NCBI RefSeq assembly: GCF_030227115.1
Contig: NZ_JASSUA010000001.1
Span: 868,001-932,000, forward strand
DNA: 64,000 nt
Source: Marinobacter sp. SS13-12
GTDB taxonomy: Bacteria > Pseudomonadota > Gammaproteobacteria > Pseudomonadales > Oleiphilaceae
Direction of reading: 5' to 3'
Shown here: positions 1 through 9,203 of the stretch, piece after piece
Numbering within the stretch: position 1 is the first letter of the stretch
Layout of the letters: each line of letters opens with the position of its first letter
The notes under the pieces: model-generated
Told to the model about the DNA's origin: nothing
The model's database searches: none
What the model saw: only the letters and a program-made list of their open reading frames with translations
Translations under genes and position numbers: made by a program

Positions 1-19
1 GTAGTGTGCAGGGAATATC

Positions 20-745
20 ATGGGCCTTTTGTTTGAACAGATCGACAGTCAGCCATCAGCACTGGGGGACATCACCCTCCGTCGGCGCCGTATTCCCGCG
101 CTGGGTAACCGCGATATCTACGAGGTGAAACTGGGTGATGAATTCCTCATGTCCAGCATGTTTGTGGATGCGGAAGTGGCACTGGCGGACCTGGGCCTGA
201 ACGCAGTGGAGGGCGACGCGCTCCGGGTAGTGGTTGGCGGCCTCGGACTGGGGTACACCGCGGAAGCGGCTCTGAAGTATGAGCGGGTGAGCGAACTGCT
301 CGTTGTGGATGCCCTGGATACGGTGATCCACTGGCACCAGCAGGAGAAAGTGCCTTTGGGCAAGGTGTTGAATGAGGACCCGCGTTGTCGCTATGTGCTG
401 GGCAGTTTCTTTGACCTGGCAGTGTCCGGCGCCGGTTTTGACCCCGAGGCGCCAGGCAAGGTCTTCGACGCCATTCTGCTGGACATCGACCATTCCCCCA
501 GGGCTCTGCTGAACGATTCCAACGCCAGTTTCTACAGCGCAGAAGGCCTGGGCCGGATGGCGACGCACCTGCGGCCCGGCGGCGTCTTTGCCATGTGGTC
601 CAACGAGCCGCCCGATGAGGCCTTCATGAAGGTCCTGAGTACGCTGTTTACCGATGTGGACGCGAAGGTGGTGTCTTTCTACAACCCGTTCCAGAACCGG
701 GAGTCGTCCAACACCGTGTTCCTGGCCAGAAAGCCGATCAGTTAA
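20..745 (+). CDS. spermidine synthase-like protein
   Basis: The 241-residue protein resembles the polyamine aminopropyltransferase (spermidine synthase) fold, a Rossmann-type methyltransferase relative. The glycine-rich VVGGLGLGYTAEAAL segment (about residues 71-85) matches the nucleotide-binding loop, and LLVVDALDTVIHWH follows as the acidic strand. FDAILLDIDHSP (about 150-161) sits where the catalytic Asp lies in true spermidine synthases. It is shorter than classical SpeE (about 280 residues) and no decarboxylase partner is adjacent, so the substrate is uncertain. The ATG at 20 is preceded by an AGGGA ribosome site. Its last 8 bases overlap the convergent methylglyoxal synthase gene. Confidence 0.8.
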   Translation: MGLLFEQIDSQPSALGDITLRRRRIPALGNRDIYEVKLGDEFLMSSMFVDAEVALADLGLNAVEGDALRVVVGGLGLGYTAEAALKYERVSELLVVDALDTVIHWHQQEKVPLGKVLNEDPRCRYVLGSFFDLAVSGAGFDPEAPGKVFDAILLDIDHSPRALLNDSNASFYSAEGLGRMATHLRPGGVFAMWSNEPPDEAFMKVLSTLFTDVDAKVVSFYNPFQNRESSNTVFLARKPIS

Positions 746-1178
746 CCGGGCGACCGGTGTAGCTTGAGAAATCCGGCTTTTTCGGCTGGTGCTGGTCATC
801 GGTCATATAGGCGGACGTCAATATGAACTCGGCGGTGGCACGATTGCAGGCCACGGGAATATTCCACAGCGCCGCGATGCGCAGCAGGGCCTTGATATCC
901 GGGTCATGGGGCTGGGGTTCCAGCGGGTCCCAGAAGAACACCAGCAGGTCGATTTCCCCTTCCGCGATCTTGGCGCCTATCTGCTGGTCGCCTCCCAGCG
1001 GGCCGCTGAGCAGGCACACAATATCGTCCCTCCCCAGGTCCTCTTTCAGCAGCCGGCCTGTGGTGCCGGAGGCATAAAGACGAAGGGCGGCGAAGCGAGT
1101 GCGGTTTTCGGATACCCAGTCCACCAGTTCTCTCTTCTTGTTGTCGTGGGCGACGAGGGCGACGGATTTGACGGCCAT
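738..1178 (-). CDS. mgsA: methylglyoxal synthase
   Basis: Converts dihydroxyacetone phosphate to methylglyoxal and phosphate, a cytoplasmic bypass of lower glycolysis that relieves sugar-phosphate stress. The 146-residue product has the hallmarks of the family: VALVAHDNKK at the N terminus, SGPLGGDQQIGAKIAEG with the catalytic-region Asp, FFWDPL, and PHDPDIKALLR carrying the conserved His and Asp. The frame is open for another 74 codons upstream, but the ATG at 1178 has a good AGGAGA site and gives the family's usual length. It converges on the spermidine synthase-like gene with an 8-base overlap and is divergent from the DUF815 ATPase gene. Confidence 0.95.
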   Translation of the reverse strand: MAVKSVALVAHDNKKRELVDWVSENRTRFAALRLYASGTTGRLLKEDLGRDDIVCLLSGPLGGDQQIGAKIAEGEIDLLVFFWDPLEPQPHDPDIKALLRIAALWNIPVACNRATAEFILTSAYMTDDQHQPKKPDFSSYTGRPVN

Positions 1179-1268
1179 TTGCGGTAAGGTCTCCTGTTGG
1201 GGGTAGTGTCCGGTATCGGACTCCAGTGTTTCATATTCACGATAGACGCGGAACAGGAAATAAGTGTT

Positions 1269-2057
1269 ATGGCGACAGATCAATCCATTGACTGGGCAGA
1301 GACGCCCGCCGCCGTTTGGCGCCGCCATCGCCAGGGGTTGCGGGCCATCCGGCGGCTGGATCCGGTGGGTTGGAGCGAGCTGACCGGCATCGGCCGACAA
1401 CAGGAAGCACTGGCCCGTAATACCGAACGCTTCCTCGCGGGCGAGCCCTCCAACAACGCCCTGCTCTGGGGCGCCCGGGGTACCGGCAAGTCATCGCTGA
1501 TCAAGGCGCTGCTGAACCGCTACCAGGGCCAGGGGCTGCGCATGATCGAGGTGGACAAGGACGACCTGGTGAACCTGCCGGAAATTGTCGACGACATTGC
1601 CGAGTTGTCGTGGCGATTCGTGATTTTCTGCGACGATCTGTCCTTCGAGGTGGGTGAGTCCGGCTACAAGGCCCTGAAAAGTGTGCTGGAAGGCTCGCTG
1701 GAATTACCGCCAGAGAACGTGCGGGTGTATGCCACTTCCAACCGCCGCCACCTGATGCCTGAATTCATGGACGATAACGTCAAGAGTGAGATGCGTGGCG
1801 GCGAACTGCACCCGGCCGAAGCCATTGAAGAGCAGGTGTCCCTGGCGGACCGGTTTGGCCTGCAACTGTCGTTCTACGGGTTCCCCCAGGACGTGTACCT
1901 GCAGGCGATTGATGCGCTGTTTCCCCAGGTGGGCGACAGGGAATCCCTGCACCGGGAGGCCATCCGTTTCGCCACCAGCCGGGGTGCCCGCAATGGCCGC
2001 ACCGCGCAACAATTCTACCGGCAGTTTGCAGGGGACACCGACGGCTTCGGTCGTTAG
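1269..2057 (+). CDS. DUF815-family ATP-binding protein
   Basis: A 262-residue AAA-type ATPase of the DUF815 family, whose cellular role is not established. The Walker A loop is GARGTGKSS (about residue 70), the Walker B-like segment is RFVIFCDDLSF, and a sensor-1-like YATSNRRHLMP follows. This start (ATG 1269, AGGAAA upstream) replaces a longer possible start at 1197, because the family begins shortly before the conserved WRRHRQGLRAI region. It is divergent from mgsA and convergent with the DUF3422 gene 11 bases downstream. Confidence 0.88.
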   Translation: MATDQSIDWAETPAAVWRRHRQGLRAIRRLDPVGWSELTGIGRQQEALARNTERFLAGEPSNNALLWGARGTGKSSLIKALLNRYQGQGLRMIEVDKDDLVNLPEIVDDIAELSWRFVIFCDDLSFEVGESGYKALKSVLEGSLELPPENVRVYATSNRRHLMPEFMDDNVKSEMRGGELHPAEAIEEQVSLADRFGLQLSFYGFPQDVYLQAIDALFPQVGDRESLHREAIRFATSRGARNGRTAQQFYRQFAGDTDGFGR

Positions 2058-2068
2058 CGGTCTGTCTG

Positions 2069-3379
2069 CTACTGTCGTCGGGCGAGCTTTATAAAGCGGT
2101 GATGCAACAGCCGGATGCCGAAGAACACCAGGGCCATCACTACCGGTATGGCAATGCCAAGCACCAGCGATTTATTGAAATCCAGACCCGCATCGTGGGC
2201 GGAGTCCAGTGCCAGTTTCAGTAGCCCGATCAGGTAATAGCTGATGGCCACCACGGACAGCCCCTCCACGGTATGCTGCATCATCAGCTGGATTTTGGAG
2301 CGCCGGTCCATGGAACTTAACAGCTGTTGGTTCTGGCTCTGGATAGCGAGTTCAACCCGTGTACGTACCATATCCGATGCCCGGTCCACCCGGCGGGACA
2401 GGTCTTCCAGTCGGTCCCTGACCGATTCGCAGGTTTCCACGGCGGGCGTCAGCCGACGGGTCATGAACTCGGTGATGGTGAGGTGCCCGGACAGTTCGTC
2501 TTCCCGCAATTCTTCCAGTCGTGTCAGCACCAGTTGGTGATAGGCGCGGGTGGCGGAAAAGCGAAAGGTGAAGTGGGCGCGGAAGGCCTCGATCCGCGCT
2601 GCGATATTGGTCAGGTCCGCCAGTACCTCGCGCTCGTCAATGTCCCGGTTATCAGCCAGGGACTGGGTAATAACCGCCAGTTGCTGGTCCATGTCGTTCA
2701 GTGAGGGTGTGGTTTCCCGGGCCAGCGGCAGTGCCAGCAAGGACATCAGACGATAGGTCTCTATTTCCATCAGGCGCTGGGTCAGACGGCCCAGCTGGCT
2801 GTCTGACATGTCACGGTTGAGCACCATGAAGCGGCCGAAGCCATCGCTGTGGAGCCTGAAGGTTCCCCATACCCGGGCCTTGCCCTCCCAGGGGCTGCTG
2901 CCCACCAGCCGCTCACCCTCGAACCAGTGGCGGATTTGTGCCAGATCGGTTTCCGTGCCTTCGCCCGCTTGCTGCAAGTCGATATGAAAGGCCGCCACCA
3001 CGGTGCCGGTGAGTTTTTCAAGCCAGCCTTTGGGCAATGGCGAGATGCCGGTGTCATGGAAGGGCTGGTGATCGTTACCGGCACCCAGGTTGATAAAGGT
3101 GTAGGACGCGAACTCCATATGCATTTCACGCCGGATACGCAGGGAGCCAAAGGTAGCCTCGTAGCAGCTCACATCTTCCACCGGCTCGGGCACCCCCAGC
3201 ATGATATGAAGGTCCTGCCAGTGCCGGAACTGGGCTGCCCGCTGTGCTGGCGTGGTAAGCAGGGCAATATGGGTGACCTGCGCCGGGCAGGGCAGAACGT
3301 GGAACGGCCGGGAGTGGAGTTCGTTGTAGAGCTCTGCTCTCAGGGGATGCAGATCAAGCTGGTCAAGCGGGAGGTTCAA
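2069..3379 (-). CDS. DUF3422 family membrane-anchored protein
   Basis: The 436-residue protein matches the DUF3422 family, predicted membrane proteins of unknown role in proteobacteria. The N-terminal half carries LHPLRAELYNELHSRPF and a conserved HxxLL region. A long helical, probably coiled-coil stretch covers about residues 250-360, and two hydrophobic segments near the C terminus (about 375-395 and 405-425) should anchor it, leaving the bulk cytoplasmic. The start is TTG at 3379, seven bases after AGAGGA; a nearby ATG is out of frame. It is probably monocistronic. Confidence 0.85.
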   Translation of the reverse strand: MNLPLDQLDLHPLRAELYNELHSRPFHVLPCPAQVTHIALLTTPAQRAAQFRHWQDLHIMLGVPEPVEDVSCYEATFGSLRIRREMHMEFASYTFINLGAGNDHQPFHDTGISPLPKGWLEKLTGTVVAAFHIDLQQAGEGTETDLAQIRHWFEGERLVGSSPWEGKARVWGTFRLHSDGFGRFMVLNRDMSDSQLGRLTQRLMEIETYRLMSLLALPLARETTPSLNDMDQQLAVITQSLADNRDIDEREVLADLTNIAARIEAFRAHFTFRFSATRAYHQLVLTRLEELREDELSGHLTITEFMTRRLTPAVETCESVRDRLEDLSRRVDRASDMVRTRVELAIQSQNQQLLSSMDRRSKIQLMMQHTVEGLSVVAISYYLIGLLKLALDSAHDAGLDFNKSLVLGIAIPVVMALVFFGIRLLHHRFIKLARRQ

Positions 3380-3486
3380 GGTTCATTCCTCTGACGGCGA
3401 TAGGGCCGACGATTGCTGTACTGTCAGGGTAAAGGGTTGTGGGGTATCCCGAAAGGCGACTTGTGGCTTACGACTCTCGTCGGAGC

Positions 3487-5475
3487 TCAAGGGGCCGATG
3501 GCAATACTACTGTAAAACGCACACCACCCTCTTCGTTGACAGCCTGTACCTGGCCATTGTGATGCTCGGCGATCAAACGCACGATCAGCAGGCCCTGGCC
3601 CAGGTGACCTTCCTGTTTACCGGTTCTCACGGAAACAAAGGGGCTGAAAATATCACTGGTGAGGTTCTCCGGTAATGATGAGCCTTCATTGAACACGCTC
3701 AGTTCCAGTTGCCCCTGACTGCGACGAAGACGTACTTCAATCCGGCCCTGTGCCGGCGTGAAATCCCGGGCATTGTCCACCAGCTTGTCCAGAAGCTGCA
3801 CCAGCAATTCCGGTGAACCATGGCAAGAATACCCGCTGGCGGGGCCGGAATAGTAGATGCGGTGGTCGGCGTCCAGTTCTTGGTAGGCGAGGGTGGTCTG
3901 GGCGGCTACGTCGGCAAGGTCAAAGCTTTCCTTCTCCGCGTGATCGAGGCTTTGCTCCAGTCGCGCAGCCTCGCTCATGCCATGCAGTATCTGGCTCAGG
4001 CGGTCGGTAGCTGAGCGGGCACGGTCAATGTAGCTGGCCTGGTCGGCCGGGTCTGTGGTGTGGCTCAGGTTCTCCAGGGAGGAGCGCACCACCGCCACTG
4101 GCGTTTTCAATTCGTGGGACAGCCGCCGGGAAAAGCTTTCCAGGTAGTCCGTGTAGCCCTGAAGGCGATCCACCATATGGCTGAACTGTCGTGACAGGTC
4201 ACCCAGTTCGTCCTTTGCCCTGGCAGGAGGCAGGGCGCCCAGAATACGGCCATCGTCATCAATGCTGGCACTCACGGCCCGTTGCAGACGGGTGATGCGC
4301 CAGGACAGCCAACTGGCGTAGCCCAGTAACACCAGCATCAGCCCGATGATCAGTAGCACGCTACGGGCAATCACCGAGCCAAGGGTACTGCCAGACAGAG
4401 CCAGCAACTGGTCCAGGGATTCTTCAAGCACCAGCACGCGGCCATCGGGAAGGGGCTGCTTCACCAGCATGTGGGTGTCGCCGTCGCGATGACGCACCAG
4501 GCCTCGGGCGGGCAAGTCCCCGGCCTTCAGGCGATGGGTCTGGTCGTCCAGTGGTACTGGTTCGGGCTGGTAGAAACGCACCAGCGCGCGCAGGCCGTTC
4601 AGGCTGATGCGCTCGAGAATCTGCAGCGGGCTCAGGCTGTCAAATTCCGGCTCGTCGGCTTCCGATTTCCTGGTCTGGCGTGCAATCACCCAGCCATCGG
4701 GCTCCAGAACCCAGGCATCCTGGCCCGGAGCGATCATGGCCCCCAGTCGGTTTTCCAGTTGTGGCAGCCGGGTAACGAGCTTTGCTGAGGCGGGGCCGGC
4801 AACGTCCTGTTCTCCCGGCCATGTCACCTGAAAGCCAAAACGGTCCTCTGGCGCCGGCAGTGGGATTCTCAGTTCAGCCTGGTAACCGTTGCTGACGGCC
4901 TGCCAGTATCCGCTGATGCGGTAGTCTGTCGAGTCTTCGCGAGCGGGATCAGTGGCGTTGATGGCGCCGGGTGCCTGGGTGCGAATTAGGCGCTGGCTGG
5001 TCTGGTTGCCGTCAATGAAATGAAGCTGGATCCGGTCATGGGGCTGGTCCGGATTGCCGGGATTGAAAAAGGCTGCTGTCCGGCCACTGATCTGGATAAG
5101 AAGATAAAGGTGATTGCGATTGACGGCCGCCTGCCAGGATACTTCCGCGTCATTGCTGTCACTGACTTGCCGGGTGCTTTGCCATTGCTGGCGGGATTCT
5201 TCCTCATCGTAGCCCGGCCAGTCATCGCCGTAACCGTCCAGGTTGGGTGCGCGGGCGAGGAGATCGGCATATATTACCGGTGCTCCGGCTTCAATGGCCG
5301 GGCTCTCCTCCAGTTGCTCCGCCGCCAAGCCGGCAACGCGCTCAGCCTGGCCCTGAAGCTGCCTGGCGGCTTGGTCCCGCAGTGCCTGATCCAGTTCCAG
5401 TACGAACTGCAGGCCGGCCCAGGGGATCAGCAACATCAGCAGGCTGGCAATGAAAAGTTGGCGCTTGAGGGTCAA
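3487..5475 (-). CDS. dedicated sortase system histidine kinase
   Basis: A 662-residue membrane sensor kinase of the type found with class GN sortases. A TM segment near the N terminus leads into a long periplasmic region (about residues 60-250) that looks like a DOMON/CBM9-like beta-sandwich (LDGYGDDWPGY...). A second TM lies near 365-390, then HAMP, the phosphoacceptor segment LSHELKTP (His454), an ATPase N-box (LLDKLVDNARDF) and a G-box (GQGLLIVR). The start is TTG at 5475, three bases after the stop of the response-regulator gene, so the two are translationally coupled. The ligand is unknown; the sandwich domain suggests a carbohydrate or envelope component. Confidence 0.9.
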   Translation of the reverse strand: MTLKRQLFIASLLMLLIPWAGLQFVLELDQALRDQAARQLQGQAERVAGLAAEQLEESPAIEAGAPVIYADLLARAPNLDGYGDDWPGYDEEESRQQWQSTRQVSDSNDAEVSWQAAVNRNHLYLLIQISGRTAAFFNPGNPDQPHDRIQLHFIDGNQTSQRLIRTQAPGAINATDPAREDSTDYRISGYWQAVSNGYQAELRIPLPAPEDRFGFQVTWPGEQDVAGPASAKLVTRLPQLENRLGAMIAPGQDAWVLEPDGWVIARQTRKSEADEPEFDSLSPLQILERISLNGLRALVRFYQPEPVPLDDQTHRLKAGDLPARGLVRHRDGDTHMLVKQPLPDGRVLVLEESLDQLLALSGSTLGSVIARSVLLIIGLMLVLLGYASWLSWRITRLQRAVSASIDDDGRILGALPPARAKDELGDLSRQFSHMVDRLQGYTDYLESFSRRLSHELKTPVAVVRSSLENLSHTTDPADQASYIDRARSATDRLSQILHGMSEAARLEQSLDHAEKESFDLADVAAQTTLAYQELDADHRIYYSGPASGYSCHGSPELLVQLLDKLVDNARDFTPAQGRIEVRLRRSQGQLELSVFNEGSSLPENLTSDIFSPFVSVRTGKQEGHLGQGLLIVRLIAEHHNGQVQAVNEEGGVRFTVVLPSAP

Positions 5476-5478
5476 AGC

Positions 5479-6180
5479 TCAGGCCTCATGGGCATTCCAG
5501 CGGTACCCCATGCCATAGGCAGTATGAATGCCGTCGAAAGCCTCATCAATCTGCAGGAACTTGCGGCGTATCCGCTTGATGTGAGAGGTCACCGTGTTGT
5601 CGTCGAGGACCGTACTGGCGGCTTCCATCAGCTGGTCACGGCTGCGCACATGGCCCGGGTGCTGAACCAGCGAATGCAGCATCCAGAACTCGGTTACCGT
5701 CAGGTCGATGGGCTGGGCGTTCCATTCCGCCGTCATTCGGTCCACATTCAGTGCCAGCCGGCCCCGGTGCACCACTTCGTCCGGCTGCTTCAGGGCCTCG
5801 GCCCAGGCGTCTGCCCGCCGCAGCAGGGCGGTGACGCGGGCCAGCAGGTGGTCCATGCTCATGTCCTTGGTGACGTAGTCGTCTGCGCCCAACCGCAGGC
5901 CGTGTACTGAATCGATGTCGCTGTCTCGGGCGGTGAGGAAAATGATCGGCAGGGTTTTCGACAGGCTTCGCAGATCCTGGCATAGGGTAAAACCGCCCTC
6001 GGGCTCGTCGCCCAGGCCGACATCGATGATGGCCAGGTCCGGCAGGGCGGTGCGAAGCACCTGGAAGGCGCTGGTGCGGTCACCATAGGCGGACACCCGG
6101 TAACCCCGGCGCTCAAAAGCATCACGGTAGTTTTCCCGGATAGCGGGCTCATCTTCGATCAGCACGATGTGTCGCTTCAT
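5479..6180 (-). CDS. dedicated sortase system response regulator, OmpR type
   Basis: A 233-residue receiver plus winged-helix regulator. The acidic pocket EDEP, phosphoacceptor Asp53 (AIIDVGLGDE), the conserved Thr/Lys region (FLTARD, DYVTKDMS) and a C-terminal Trans_reg_C domain (LTVTEFWMLHSLV, VTSHIKRIRRKF) are all visible. It is transcribed away from the sortase target gene and lies 3 bases upstream of its cognate kinase gene. The natural target is the shared intergenic region at 6181-6391, where a direct repeat with OmpR-like 21-base spacing is present. Confidence 0.92.
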   Translation of the reverse strand: MKRHIVLIEDEPAIRENYRDAFERRGYRVSAYGDRTSAFQVLRTALPDLAIIDVGLGDEPEGGFTLCQDLRSLSKTLPIIFLTARDSDIDSVHGLRLGADDYVTKDMSMDHLLARVTALLRRADAWAEALKQPDEVVHRGRLALNVDRMTAEWNAQPIDLTVTEFWMLHSLVQHPGHVRSRDQLMEAASTVLDDNTVTSHIKRIRRKFLQIDEAFDGIHTAYGMGYRWNAHEA

Positions 6181-6285
6181 AAACTGCAGCCATCTACCTG
6201 TTAATACGGGGTCCTATTTAACCATGGCCTGAGGCCAGAACAAGGTAAAGCGGTCGGTTTGCCATAATTCATCATTTTTTCAATG

Positions 6286-6316
6286 CCGGATCGCCAGATT
6301 GTGACACCGGATCGCC
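6286..6316. promoter_or_regulatory. direct repeat, candidate response-regulator site
   Basis: The 10-mer CCGGATCGCC occurs at 6286-6295 and again at 6307-6316, a 21-base period that places both on one DNA face. It sits between the divergent response-regulator and sortase-target genes. OmpR-family regulators commonly bind such tandem half-sites, so this is a plausible operator for the regulator encoded next door. Binding itself is inference. Confidence 0.5.
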
Positions 6317-6327
6317 GTTTCCAGGGG

Positions 6328-6375
6328 CTCAAATAGACACCAGTTGCCAACAGGCGTGTGTTTACCCTATTTGAG
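6328..6375 (+). repeat. 9-bp inverted repeat in leader of sortase target
   Basis: CTCAAATAG at 6328-6336 and CTATTTGAG at 6367-6375 are perfect complements around a 30-base loop. They end three bases before the ribosome site (AAGGAAG, 6379-6384) of the target gene. It could be a 5' leader stem-loop or a second protein-binding dyad. Confidence 0.5.
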
Positions 6376-6391
6376 ACAAGGAAGCGGAACA

Positions 6392-8545
6392 ATGCTGCTC
6401 ACCCATGTACTGCCATCTTCACCCGCAATCATGAAGCCCGGGCGTCGGACCCCGGGGTTTACAGCAAGCAGGGTATCCCCACGCCTACGGCGATGGCTGG
6501 AAGGGATTTCCCTTTGGCTGGCCGTGTTGCTGTTCCTGTTTGTGCAACCGTTGTACGCCGAGGCTTCCGAAACCCGCCCTGAGGGCACCGGAGAGTTCCA
6601 TTTTATCGATAATGCCGGGCAACACCAGGCGTCTGCGACGCTGCTTGATACCGATTACAGGGTCACTGTCAGCGGCCTGATTGCCGATACCCGGCTGCGC
6701 CAGAGTTTTCGCAACACCAGCCAGCAGTGGCGCGAAGGCGTGTTTGTGTTTCCGCTGCCGGAGAACGCCAGTGTTTATGGCATGACCCTGACCGCCGGTG
6801 AGCGGGTGATTGTGGGCGAAGTCCATGAGAAGGAGGAAACAAAGCGCCAGTACACCAAGGCGAAGAAGGAAGGTCGCAAGGTGGCCCGAGTGGATCAGCA
6901 ACGGCCCAATCTGTTTACCACCCGCATGGCGAATATCCCGCCCGGTGAAACTATCGTCGTTGAGATTAGCTACCAGCAGGCGGTGCGCTACCAGTCCGGT
7001 GAGTTCGAGCTGCGCCTGCCTACCACCCTGACACCGCGCTATATGCCTGGTCAGGCGGTGGACAACCGGCCGGCCCGGTGGACCGGAGGCTGGGCGATGC
7101 CCACCACCGAAGTCTCGGATGCAGACCAGATCAGCCCGTTCACGGTGCTGCCGGGGGATGTGGGGCCTGACAGCCACCGGGCAACCATTACTCTGACTAT
7201 CAACGCAGGCTTGCCGGTCAGCCGGGTATCCAGCCCGAGCCACCGTATTACGAGCACCTGGAATGGCAATGCCGTTGAGGTGGCCCCGGAATCCGATGCC
7301 GTGCTGATGGACCGCGATCTGGTGGTGCGATGGGCCCCGGCCCGTGGCATGGAACCCGCCGCGGCTGTCTTCCATGAGCAGTGGCAGGGTGAGGATTATC
7401 TGCTGGCGCTGGTGGTGCCGGGGCTGAACCGTGACCAACAACTGCCACGGGAGCTGGTGTTCGTCATCGACACGTCCGGTTCCATGGCCGGCGAATCCAT
7501 CCGCCAGGCCCGTCAGGCCTTGTTGCGTGGGCTGGAGACTGTTGGCCCGGAAGACCGTTTCAACGTCATCCAGTTCAACAGCCAGACCCACGCCCTGTTT
7601 ATGGAATCGGTGCCGGCCAGTGCCAACAACATCGCCCGGGCCCGTCGCTATGTGCAGGACCTTAACGCGAATGGTGGCACCGAAATGGCTTCTGCGCTGG
7701 ATGCAGCCCTGGACGACAGGCACAGCGGCGATGAGGAGTCACCCGCAAGGGTTCGGCAGGTTGTGTTCATTACCGACGGATCCGTCGGTAATGAAGCTGC
7801 CCTGTTCGGAAGAATCCGCAGCCAGTTGGGTCGCAGTCGCTTGTTTACCGTAGGCATAGGATCGGCCCCGAACATGCATTTTATGCGGGAAGCGGCGCGC
7901 TACGGCCGTGGCACCTATACCGCCATCAGCGATCTCTCTGACGTGGAGCGGCCGCTGGATGAACTGTTCGGCAAGATGGAATCGCCGGTGCTGACAGACA
8001 TCACGGTCAACTGGCCCGGTCAGACATCCACAACCGAGGCCTTCCCGGACCGCATTGGCGACCTGTTCCGTGGCGAACCGATGGTGCAGGTGGTGCGCGG
8101 GCTGCCGGATGAAGGCGAGCTTGACGTCTCCGGGCGGCTGCCGGATGGCAGCCAGTGGCAGCAGTCACTGCGTCTGGATCAGGCTGCTCCGGGTAAGGGC
8201 CTGCATCGCCACTGGGCAACACAGAAGATTAATGGCCTGATGGACAGCGGGCTTACGGGCCAGATCGATGACGATGCGCGTGGGGAAGTGACCGATCTGG
8301 GGCTGAAGCACCAGCTGATGACCAAATACACCAGTTTCCTTGCGCAGGAAAAAACGCCGTCCAGGCCGGCGGAGGAGACCCTGACCACTGACAGTGTACC
8401 CACACTGCTGCCTGCCGGAGCCCAGGGCACCATGTTGCGGTATCCCCAGACCGCCACCCTGTCCCCGCTTCTGATTGCCATCGGCCTGGTGGGGCTGATG
8501 TTCTCGGCCGCCATAACCCTGCTGCAGCGGAGGGTGTTCGCATGA
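6392..8545 (+). CDS. marine proteobacterial sortase target protein (VIT + VWA)
   Basis: A 717-residue exported protein, the presumed single substrate of the adjacent class GN sortase. A basic N-terminal stretch and a hydrophobic signal segment (ending near LYAEA) precede a VIT domain, then a VWA domain with MIDAS motif DTSGSM (Asp360). The C terminus is a sorting signal: YPQTAT (684-689), a hydrophobic helix and a short QRRVFA tail. The motif departs from LPxTG, with Tyr in place of Leu and Ala in place of Gly. ATG 6392 has AAGGAAG upstream; a TTG at 6344 is less likely. It overlaps the sortase start by ATGA. Confidence 0.92.
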   Translation: MLLTHVLPSSPAIMKPGRRTPGFTASRVSPRLRRWLEGISLWLAVLLFLFVQPLYAEASETRPEGTGEFHFIDNAGQHQASATLLDTDYRVTVSGLIADTRLRQSFRNTSQQWREGVFVFPLPENASVYGMTLTAGERVIVGEVHEKEETKRQYTKAKKEGRKVARVDQQRPNLFTTRMANIPPGETIVVEISYQQAVRYQSGEFELRLPTTLTPRYMPGQAVDNRPARWTGGWAMPTTEVSDADQISPFTVLPGDVGPDSHRATITLTINAGLPVSRVSSPSHRITSTWNGNAVEVAPESDAVLMDRDLVVRWAPARGMEPAAAVFHEQWQGEDYLLALVVPGLNRDQQLPRELVFVIDTSGSMAGESIRQARQALLRGLETVGPEDRFNVIQFNSQTHALFMESVPASANNIARARRYVQDLNANGGTEMASALDAALDDRHSGDEESPARVRQVVFITDGSVGNEAALFGRIRSQLGRSRLFTVGIGSAPNMHFMREAARYGRGTYTAISDLSDVERPLDELFGKMESPVLTDITVNWPGQTSTTEAFPDRIGDLFRGEPMVQVVRGLPDEGELDVSGRLPDGSQWQQSLRLDQAAPGKGLHRHWATQKINGLMDSGLTGQIDDDARGEVTDLGLKHQLMTKYTSFLAQEKTPSRPAEETLTTDSVPTLLPAGAQGTMLRYPQTATLSPLLIAIGLVGLMFSAAITLLQRRVFA

Positions 8546-9153
8546 ACCGTCTGATTCTTTTGCTGGCAACAACGTTTGCAACCGTCCTTGCGGTGGGGTT
8601 GTGGATTCCCTTCAAGGCCCTTGCCGCCCAGGAACTGCTGGAACTGGCCTGGGCCGAAAGCCAGGCCCGGCAGCAGGAAACCCGCCCCTGGCCCTGGGCG
8701 GATACCTGGCCGGTGGCCCGCCTGACGTTGCCGGAAACCGGCCAGTCACTGATCGTGCTGGACGGCGCTCACGGCGAAAGCCTGGCCTTCGGGCCGGGGC
8801 AGGTGCTGGGCAATGATGACCGGGCGGGGCCGGTGGTGATTGCCGGTCACAGGGACACCCATTTCCGCGGGCTGCAGCATCTGGAAACCGGTAGCCGGGT
8901 TCAGTTGCAGAGTCGGGATGGAGACTGGCGCACCTTCCGGGTCGATCGCATCCGGGTTGTTGATAGCCGCCATGAGCAGATCAATACCGCACAGTTGCCA
9001 CGGGATTCGCTGTTGCTGGTGACCTGTTACCCCTTCAATGGCCTGGAGAACAATGGTCCGCTACGCTATGTGGTGGAGGCAACGGCCGAGTCCCTGATGA
9101 CCGCAGATGAGGCCAATAATGTGCTTTCCGTGGAGGCTGTTGCCGGAACCTGA
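8542..9153 (+). CDS. class GN sortase
   Basis: A 203-residue membrane-anchored transpeptidase expected to cleave and anchor the upstream target protein in the Gram-negative envelope. One N-terminal TM segment (about 3-22) is followed by the sortase barrel with the catalytic His103 (VIAGHRDTHF), Cys162 (LLVTCYPF) and Arg175 (GPLRYVV). The gene starts inside the target gene's stop codon (ATGA overlap), the usual substrate-sortase coupling. The whole system is present: kinase, regulator, target and sortase. Confidence 0.95.
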   Translation: MNRLILLLATTFATVLAVGLWIPFKALAAQELLELAWAESQARQQETRPWPWADTWPVARLTLPETGQSLIVLDGAHGESLAFGPGQVLGNDDRAGPVVIAGHRDTHFRGLQHLETGSRVQLQSRDGDWRTFRVDRIRVVDSRHEQINTAQLPRDSLLLVTCYPFNGLENNGPLRYVVEATAESLMTADEANNVLSVEAVAGT

Positions 9154-9203
9154 TTTTGGCGTACACTTGTGCGCCAAAAAACTGCGTCAGGGTTTTGTAT
9201 TCG

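Noticed and set aside
6485..7723. 412-codon open frame antisense to the sortase target gene
   Set aside because: GC-rich codon bias leaves long antisense frames open; the plus-strand protein has clear VIT and VWA domains.
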